A DNA stretch of 29,236 nt. It comes from CAYYIS01 sp964470965 (GTDB lineage: Bacteria; JAAXHH01; JABIQT01). Made by a program: the position numbers and the translations under genes. The number at the start of each line of letters is the position of its first letter. The first letter of the stretch is position 1. This document shows positions 23,198 to 29,236 of the stretch, piece after piece. The stretch is from the NCBI GenBank assembly GCA_964470965.1, contig CAYYIS010000059.1, positions 1-29,236 on the forward strand, in the 5' to 3' direction. The notes under the pieces are model-generated. The model was not told where the DNA came from. It ran no database searches and saw only the letters and a list, made by a program, of their open reading frames with translations.

Positions 23198-25291
23198 CTA
23201 CGGAACGATTCTTATTCCTTCAATAACGCTACCTTCAAGCACCCTGTCCACGACTTCCATTCCTTGAACCACCTCTCCGATAATCGTGTAATTATGGTCC
23301 AGCCGCAGGTTGTCTACCAGGTTAACGAATATCTGGGCGTCGCCCGTGTCCCTTCCCCGTGTGGATATTCCAACGGTACCTCGCAGGTGAGGCCGGGCCG
23401 TTATCTCATCCCTTGTATAGCGAGAGGCCCCCGTGAATTCGTTGGCGCCGGGACTGCCTCCCTGGATCACGAAATTCGGAGCGACGCGATGAAACGTCAG
23501 CCCGTTGAAATATCCTTCGGCGGTCAGTCGGGCGAACTTTGCTGTCACGGTCGGTGATTCCAAAGGAAGCAATTTAATCTCGAATTCACCAAGGCCGGCC
23601 ATCGTCACGAGGGCCATGGAGGCGGACAAAGTGTTCAACGTAGAGACCTCGGGTACTCCAACCCGCCGGAGTGGTTTCGGCGCGGCTGTCCGCGCTTCCT
23701 TGGACCACCCTGTGATCAATTGAGCCACGCGACCGGCTACCACCGGATCATAGTCTTCCAGATAAGGTTCCAGCGCACGCACCTCCGTCGGACCGCCGAG
23801 ACCGGCCAGGGCATCAAGAATCGCCCTTCGGGGATCACGTGAGGTGTCTCGGTTTTCAAGGGAAATACGGCCAAACGCCTTTATAAGAGACGGGACTGCG
23901 GCTCGATTTGAAGTGCCCCGTAGATTACGGGCCGCCGTTGACACCAGGTGATAGTCACTCTGGGACAGCGCACGCAGGTATTGCCTATCCGCCTGATGAC
24001 CGGAGATCGTATTCAAACCTACGAGAGCCGACCGGATTACATTCGGGTGTGGATCCGACGTGAGTCCCATAAGCGATTCTGACGATCCGGCGATAGAAGC
24101 AGCCCTGGCCGCATACATTCGAACTTGCCATCTGCCATGCTGGGCGTAGTGGTTCAGATACTCCCTCGCCGCCTCAGGTGCCAAGCGGGCAAGAGAAACA
24201 ATGGCGTGCGCAGGTTTCTGCCAGTTCAGATCGTCATCGTCCCCAAGGTTGTCGCAATATTCCCGAAGTAGCTGAACAGGATCCAAATGTGTCGCTGCGG
24301 GACCACATCCTCTTCCGAGAAGATCAATCGCCTGCAGAGACACATGCGGATTTTTATCACCCAGGGCATGGTGTACGGGGTCGCACCCGTGCAATTCCAT
24401 CAGCTGACCGCCAAAAATTCGTAACGCTTCAAATCGGACGGCCGCGGATGTATCCTTCAAACCGGCCTGTATGATCCGATGTTTCAATCTGTTGTCTTCA
24501 AGACCGGAAACAGCGGCCACTGCTGATCGGCGCACCTCCAAATCGAGGTCGGTTAGAGCAGTCTGAATGGTCTGGCCATCCACCCTCCCGGACGCCCCCA
24601 AAACCTTCATGGCTATGCTTCGGATTAACCCATGGTCTCCCCCCCGAGTTGTTTTGTCTGACCGCCCTGGGTTCACGAGGGACTTCAACATTCGGAATGT
24701 TTCGTCGGACAGCTTATGGTCACGATTTTTTCGGACAAGCGATTCCAATCCCCGCACTGCACCGACAAGGGATCCGACCGATCCTTCTTCGATCAGGTTT
24801 GCGATTACCCTCTCAGCGGCATTTCGTGCTGCCTCGCTTGAATAGACCAACCGCCCCAGAGACCGCGCGATAGCACCCCGGACGACTTGGTCCTTTTCGG
24901 CGTCAAACGAATCGATTAGAAGTTCTTGTACACGGAGGGATTCCACACGAAAAACGGACTGGGCCAGAGCGTCTGCCGCTTCCGCACGCACGTTTGGAGT
25001 CACATCATGGCGTAGGAACGCTTGGATTTCATCTACCAGGTCGATCCGCTCCAGTCTTCCAAGGGCACGCACCGCTATGCGCCGGATATTGCTGTCGGAC
25101 GACTGCAAGCCATTCATGATAGCCGGCACGGATACATCAGGTCCTGGGCGCGAGTCTTCTTCCTCGATTATCGATTTTATCAAGGTGGCTTCATCCTGTG
25201 GAAATGATTTCAGATTTCCTCCCTCTCTGGATGAACAGGACAAAAGCATCGGAATACAGCAAGACACCAGGACATTCATATATGACTTCAT
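23198..25291 (-). CDS. Lipoprotein with HEAT repeats fused to a cyclophilin-type peptidyl-prolyl isomerase
   Basis: A 697-residue envelope protein. The N-terminus is a lipoprotein signal ending LLSCSS (Cys19). Residues ~50-530 are a series of HEAT-like helical repeats (for example IRRIAVRALGRLERIDLV, VRAEAADALAQ, VRRSAVAAVSGLED), which usually form a binding solenoid. Residues ~550-697 are a cyclophilin domain: FHRVAPNFVIQGGSPG from 600 with catalytic Arg602, then GDAQIFVNL and LDHNYTIIGEVVQGMEVVD. The fusion suggests a periplasmic folding factor that holds client proteins through the solenoid and isomerises proline bonds. AAAGGCGG precedes the ATG; Met5 is an alternative start. It is convergent with the six-gene operon and 134 nt downstream of the HyuAB gene. 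Confidence 0.93.
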   Translation of the reverse strand: MKSYMNVLVSCCIPMLLSCSSREGGNLKSFPQDEATLIKSIIEEEDSRPGPDVSVPAIMNGLQSSDSNIRRIAVRALGRLERIDLVDEIQAFLRHDVTPNVRAEAADALAQSVFRVESLRVQELLIDSFDAEKDQVVRGAIARSLGRLVYSSEAARNAAERVIANLIEEGSVGSLVGAVRGLESLVRKNRDHKLSDETFRMLKSLVNPGRSDKTTRGGDHGLIRSIAMKVLGASGRVDGQTIQTALTDLDLEVRRSAVAAVSGLEDNRLKHRIIQAGLKDTSAAVRFEALRIFGGQLMELHGCDPVHHALGDKNPHVSLQAIDLLGRGCGPAATHLDPVQLLREYCDNLGDDDDLNWQKPAHAIVSLARLAPEAAREYLNHYAQHGRWQVRMYAARAASIAGSSESLMGLTSDPHPNVIRSALVGLNTISGHQADRQYLRALSQSDYHLVSTAARNLRGTSNRAAVPSLIKAFGRISLENRDTSRDPRRAILDALAGLGGPTEVRALEPYLEDYDPVVAGRVAQLITGWSKEARTAAPKPLRRVGVPEVSTLNTLSASMALVTMAGLGEFEIKLLPLESPTVTAKFARLTAEGYFNGLTFHRVAPNFVIQGGSPGANEFTGASRYTRDEITARPHLRGTVGISTRGRDTGDAQIFVNLVDNLRLDHNYTIIGEVVQGMEVVDRVLEGSVIEGIRIVP

Positions 25292-25425
25292 GTATCCGCC
25301 TTTGCTTCACTTGTTGGTCGAAATGCCCGCAGCTGAAATGGAGAGGATTGATCAGAATTACGATCCCGGCGGGGGCACAGACAATCGCCGAAATTCGACA
25401 TGACCGACCATGACAGTAATAATTT

Positions 25426-28400
25426 CTATAATTTTGACGTGTTCGTTAATCCGTTTTTGATATCGTGATCACGCTGTACTGCGGAACGACGAACCGGATC
25501 CCCATATCCGCCGCCACCGGACGACAGGCACCTTATCAGGTCCCCGGGCAACACGATCACTTCTGTCTCCTTGGTTCGGAGCACCCGTTCTTTGCCATCT
25601 GAAATAATGCTGTAGCGATGGGGCAGGCCATCGCTGCCTCCGAATAAACCGAACGGCGCATTGACGGCGCCATCGCCGGCCGTATTGAGCTTCGCCGGTT
25701 CGGTACCTTCGTATATCATCTCGAATATGGCCCCCATTCCACCCCGCCACTGTCCATCGCCACCCGAGTCCGGACGAAAATCATTTCGAACGATATGAAA
25801 CGGGAATCGTTCCTCGGTGATTTCCACGCTCGGACTGCGTATGGCTCCGGCCACGTTAACTTCCCCTACACAAGACCAGCCGTCGTGACCTTCAGATGCT
25901 CCACCGCCACCACGCCCGAAGAAAAAATGCCAGATATACGGTCTCCCGCTGACCGGATTTTTTCCCGTGATGGCAAATCGTAATCTCCGGGAAAACCCCG
26001 CATTTACCGCATGCGGCACAATGGGCGCAAGCGCCTTGAAAATTGCTTCCACAATTTCCTCCCCGCAATGGTTGGTACTCATACATACCGGGGCCGGGGG
26101 ATTCGGATTGACGATCAGGCCTTTGGGCGCTACCACAGTAATCGGCCGCATTGAACCTTCGTTCTTCGGTATGTCTGATGGCGCCATGTACATGATCCCG
26201 ACGTGTGCCAGAGATCGGGTGTTGGCATAGGCACTGTTAATGAATCCGGTCACCTGTTGGTTCGACTGACTGAGGTCCACTGTCATAGTATCATCCTGAA
26301 TCGTTACTTCCGCACGTATCGGTATGGTGACCGCGTCGAACCCGTCGTCGTCAATGAATGTCTCTCCTTGGTACACGCCGTCCGGCCAGCTTCGGATGAG
26401 GTTTCGGACCCGTTTTTCCGTGCCGTTTAAAATGTCCACCACACATCCCATCAAGCCAACGGCACCATAATCCGACAGCAACTTGTTCAACCGGCGAGCC
26501 GCGATCATTACAGAACCAATCTGAGCGTTGAGATCCCCCTTGAAGTTCTCCGAATGGCGTACGTTGACGGCCAGCATCCGAAGCACATCATCACGCGGCC
26601 TCCCAGCATCATACAACTTCAGCGGCGGTATCCTCAGGCCTTCGTGAAATATCTCGCTGGCGGATGGGTTGTAGGCTCCGTGCGTGGCACCACCGATATC
26701 ACTATGGTGGGCCCGGTTAACAGTGAAAAAGCGCAGGGCTCCATCATGAAACACGGGGTATATCGCCGTAATATCCGGTAGGTGACTGCCTCCGAAATAC
26801 GGATCGTTGACCACATACAGATCACCGTCGGTGATATCATCACCAAAGCAGTTCAAGATCGCCTCAACTGCTGGAGGCAAAGCACTGATGTGTACTGGAA
26901 TCCCTTCTCCCTGGGCCACCAGCTGGCAATCAGCGTCAAGGATCGCAGTTGAAAAGTCTCTGCTCGAATTAAGGATCTGGGACATTGAAGTCCGAATCAT
27001 AACCTCGGCCATTTCCCTGGCGATCGACTCAAGCCGATGTTCGACAAGAGAACGCATGATAGGATCGGAATCGTCACCTGGACGGGATTCACTATCCCGG
27101 ATATCTATCACCATTCCACCGTATGTATCCACGGTTACCCGATCGCTTTTTTCGATTAGAATGGTGGTGTACTCCGATTCAAGGATCGCCGGACCGATGA
27201 TCTCGTAACCGGAGGAGAGTTTTCCAGTGTCGTATACCGGTATTTCCAGTCTCTCACCAAGAAATACAGAACGAAATCCTTTCTCCGGATGCGCTCCATC
27301 CGACTGTTTTTCAGGTAAAATAGAAAATCTGTTGCGTCCCACTACCGATACCCTCAACGTAACCAGCCGGATTTCCTGATCCACTTGACTGTAGGAGTAC
27401 AGTTCCTTATAGCGATTATGAAAATTAACCGCCCAATCCGTCAGGATTTTTTCAACCGGCATCTCCAGGTTCGGAACCGGCACCCTCACTTCATATACCT
27501 GATCGAGATATCTCATATCAGCCGAAACAAGCACACCTATCTCGTGCTCCTCAAGTCGTTGAGACCGTAATTTTTTCTTTCCCTCTTCTGCCATTTCCTG
27601 CGTGATACGGCGTACCTGATCCAGGTCAACTCGATCCAAGCTGGAAATGTAAGATCTTGAATAATCGTATTTTAGGTCCGTTTTTAACAACCCGAAAGCA
27701 GAAAGAACCGGGGCTGGTGCAGGCAGATATACTTTTCGGATCTGTAATTGCCGGGCCACCTGGCACACGTGAATCCCGGCAGCTCCGCCGAACGCGAGCA
27801 GGGCGAATTTCCGGGGATCGATGCCCCGTCTGACTGACAGCAGCCGGATACCCTCCGCCATGGTGGTGTTAACCACCTGCACCATGCCGTACGCTGCCGC
27901 ATCCATTGGAAGTCCAAGCGGTGTGGCTATCCGGTCTTGGATCGCCTGCTCTGCCAGGGATGACTCAAGAACCTTCCGCCCACCCAGGAAATTGTTTGGG
28001 GACAGGAACCCGAGCACCACATTTGCATCCGTGACAGTGGGGTCAGTTCCCCCGAGACCGTAACTGGCCGGCCCTGGCGTGGCTCCCGCGCTTTGCGGCC
28101 CAACGTGCAGAGTGCCCCCATCATCCACATATCCAACACTGCCGCCACCGGCGCCCAGTGTATGGATGTCGATCATGGGTGCGGCGATCTTCCAACCGGC
28201 CTCGTATCGATCAGTCGTTATATGTGGATCCCCCCGTTCAATCAGAGATATATCCGTGCTTGTACCACCCATATCGAATCCGATGAGGTTCTCTTCACCG
28301 ACCATTCGCCCGTACGCAGCGGCACCGGCAACACCGCCTGCGGGTCCGGACAATATCGCATGGACGGCCATCCGTGTCGCATCCTCGATCGCAGAGACGC

Positions 28401-29139
28401 CCCCGTTGGATTTCATCGTGAGGATTTCCTTATCAAAACCCTTATCCTCAAACTGCGTTTTCATATGGGACAAATACCTGCTGTAGACCGGTCCGACATA
28501 GGCATTAACCACGGTTGTGCTCAAACGGTCATATTCCTTGATCTGCGGCAGAACATGATAGGAACTCGTGTGATATATTCCCGGACATTTCTTTTCAATG
28601 AGATCGGATACCACCGATTCGTGAGACGGATTCAGGTAGGAGAAGATGAAACATACCGCTATGGAGGTTACCCCCTCCTCGATGAGCGTGTCCACAACCC
28701 TTTCGAGTTCGGCTTCATCGATGGGCGTTTGTATTTCACCGGACCGACGTACCCTTTCATCAACTGCATGTCTTAAGTACCGGGGAACGAGTGGATCCAC
28801 TGGATCCATCCGCAGGTTATATCGATCTTCCTTGAATCCTTCACGTATCTCGAGCAGGTCTCGGAATCCTTCAGTCGTAATAAGGCCGACTTTCGCACCT
28901 TTTTTCTCTATGAGGGTATTCGTGGCGACCGTGGTTCCATGGATAATCAAGGAGGTCTTGTCCAGGAGAGTGGAAACGGAAAATCCCAAGGAGTCTGCGA
29001 CGTCCTCCAATCCCTGCATCACTCCAATAGATTGGTCACCGGGTGTTGATGCGGTTTTGAAGTAGAGCGGCGGCGACCCTTCTTTCTCCACAACGAAATC
29101 AGTAAACGTCCCTCCTACGTCTATACCGATATTAATCAT
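25426..29139 (-). CDS. Fused hydantoinase/oxoprolinase (HyuA-HyuB, 5-oxoprolinase-like)
   Basis: A 1237-residue ATP-dependent amidohydrolase-type protein. Residues 1 to ~680 are the HyuA half, with the N-terminal phosphate-binding NIGIDVGGTFTDF, HGTTVATNTLIEKKGA, and the second nucleotide segment FDMGGTSTDISL. Residues ~692-1237 are the HyuB half, from DPIMRSLVEHRLESIAREM through VNDPYFGGSHLPDIT to SSGGGGYGDP. The one-chain A-B order is that of 5-oxoprolinase (OPLAH), whereas many bacteria use separate hyuA/hyuB. The family opens 5-oxoproline, hydantoins or related lactams; acetone carboxylase is a relative. The exact substrate is unknown. The gene is not packed against any other hydantoin gene. 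The ATG has only a weak SD (GGTGG). Confidence 0.94.
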   Translation of the reverse strand: MINIGIDVGGTFTDFVVEKEGSPPLYFKTASTPGDQSIGVMQGLEDVADSLGFSVSTLLDKTSLIIHGTTVATNTLIEKKGAKVGLITTEGFRDLLEIREGFKEDRYNLRMDPVDPLVPRYLRHAVDERVRRSGEIQTPIDEAELERVVDTLIEEGVTSIAVCFIFSYLNPSHESVVSDLIEKKCPGIYHTSSYHVLPQIKEYDRLSTTVVNAYVGPVYSRYLSHMKTQFEDKGFDKEILTMKSNGGVSAIEDATRMAVHAILSGPAGGVAGAAAYGRMVGEENLIGFDMGGTSTDISLIERGDPHITTDRYEAGWKIAAPMIDIHTLGAGGGSVGYVDDGGTLHVGPQSAGATPGPASYGLGGTDPTVTDANVVLGFLSPNNFLGGRKVLESSLAEQAIQDRIATPLGLPMDAAAYGMVQVVNTTMAEGIRLLSVRRGIDPRKFALLAFGGAAGIHVCQVARQLQIRKVYLPAPAPVLSAFGLLKTDLKYDYSRSYISSLDRVDLDQVRRITQEMAEEGKKKLRSQRLEEHEIGVLVSADMRYLDQVYEVRVPVPNLEMPVEKILTDWAVNFHNRYKELYSYSQVDQEIRLVTLRVSVVGRNRFSILPEKQSDGAHPEKGFRSVFLGERLEIPVYDTGKLSSGYEIIGPAILESEYTTILIEKSDRVTVDTYGGMVIDIRDSESRPGDDSDPIMRSLVEHRLESIAREMAEVMIRTSMSQILNSSRDFSTAILDADCQLVAQGEGIPVHISALPPAVEAILNCFGDDITDGDLYVVNDPYFGGSHLPDITAIYPVFHDGALRFFTVNRAHHSDIGGATHGAYNPSASEIFHEGLRIPPLKLYDAGRPRDDVLRMLAVNVRHSENFKGDLNAQIGSVMIAARRLNKLLSDYGAVGLMGCVVDILNGTEKRVRNLIRSWPDGVYQGETFIDDDGFDAVTIPIRAEVTIQDDTMTVDLSQSNQQVTGFINSAYANTRSLAHVGIMYMAPSDIPKNEGSMRPITVVAPKGLIVNPNPPAPVCMSTNHCGEEIVEAIFKALAPIVPHAVNAGFSRRLRFAITGKNPVSGRPYIWHFFFGRGGGGASEGHDGWSCVGEVNVAGAIRSPSVEITEERFPFHIVRNDFRPDSGGDGQWRGGMGAIFEMIYEGTEPAKLNTAGDGAVNAPFGLFGGSDGLPHRYSIISDGKERVLRTKETEVIVLPGDLIRCLSSGGGGYGDPVRRSAVQRDHDIKNGLTNTSKL

Positions 29140-29192
29140 GCCACCACCCAGATCCTGAAAAAGTCGCTTGTGCCCATTAAATTCAGCAATTA

Positions 29193-29222
29193 ATAATGTG
29201 ATGATTAAATAGTTCTATGCAA
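29193..29222 (-). promoter_or_regulatory. Weak promoter candidate for the HyuA-HyuB gene
   Basis: On the minus strand TTGCAT (29222-29217) and CATTAT (29198-29193) are 18 nt apart in an AT-rich stretch, giving a leader of about 45 nt. Both boxes are imperfect. Confidence 0.3.
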
Positions 29223-29236
29223 CAATTATTTCCTGT

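Noticed and set aside
23181..23219. AGGAATA / TATTCCT inverted repeat between the convergent cupin and HEAT-cyclophilin genes as a terminator
   Set aside because: The stem is only 7 bp and AT-rich, the loop is over 20 nt, and there is no T-run.
1..29236. tRNA, rRNA, CRISPR arrays, prophage or transposon genes
   Set aside because: None was seen by reading both strands; no repeat-spacer pattern and no cloverleaf with CCA or conserved T-loop was noticed. This was by eye, not by a program.

Overview
The window is bacterial chromosomal DNA of roughly 50% GC by eye, with genes on both strands. It has no rRNA, tRNA, phage, transposase or CRISPR signal. The gene content is two formylglycine sulfatases, two intact phytanoyl-CoA-dioxygenase (PhyH) family oxygenases plus a dead PhyH copy, exported M1 aminopeptidases, a PQQ-repeat dehydrogenase, a HEAT-repeat/cyclophilin lipoprotein and a fused hydantoinase/oxoprolinase. 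This mix recalls uncultured, degradation-oriented phyla such as Poribacteria, Latescibacterota or Gemmatimonadota-like lineages. That placement is an inference from gene content only. Lipoprotein-type signals indicate a diderm envelope.

Layout. Bases 1-236 are a near-perfect inverted repeat that reaches the window edge. It runs into an exported M1 peptidase (225-1817, +), which converges on a HAD hydrolase (1838-2638, -). A sulfatase (2987-4558, -) is translationally coupled to a lipoprotein M1 peptidase (4555-7158, -). Behind that gene lies a multiply frameshifted PhyH pseudogene (7189-7941, -). A PQQ-dependent dehydrogenase (8229-10250, +) ends in a hairpin terminator. It is followed by a sulfatase and a two-repeat alpha/beta-barrel-like protein (10620-12710, +). 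On the minus strand come an exported fumarylacetoacetate-hydrolase-fold protein (13188-14360) and the three-gene proton-translocating transhydrogenase operon pntAA-pntAB-pntB (14615-17493).

The most interesting part is a tight six-gene plus-strand operon (17830-23182): a conserved protein of unknown function, PhyH oxygenase 1, an RmlD-like reductase lacking the usual catalytic Lys, PhyH oxygenase 2, a GSA-aminomutase-like class III PLP enzyme, and a cysteine-dioxygenase-like cupin. Gaps are 10-14 nt and one junction is a 4-nt overlap. Together these look like an undescribed small-molecule pathway. Both oxygenases carry HxG where the family normally has the iron-binding HxD. In characterised Fe/2-oxoglutarate halogenases that loss of the carboxylate opens a halide site. 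The window ends with a HEAT-cyclophilin lipoprotein (23198-25291, -) and a HyuA-HyuB fusion (25426-29139, -).

Several gaps hold decayed coding remnants (2639-2986, 7189-7941, 12711-13124). Start sites were moved from the longest open frame where a Shine-Dalgarno sequence or promoter argued for it (10620, 14360, 17493, 21298; TTG kept at 22646).
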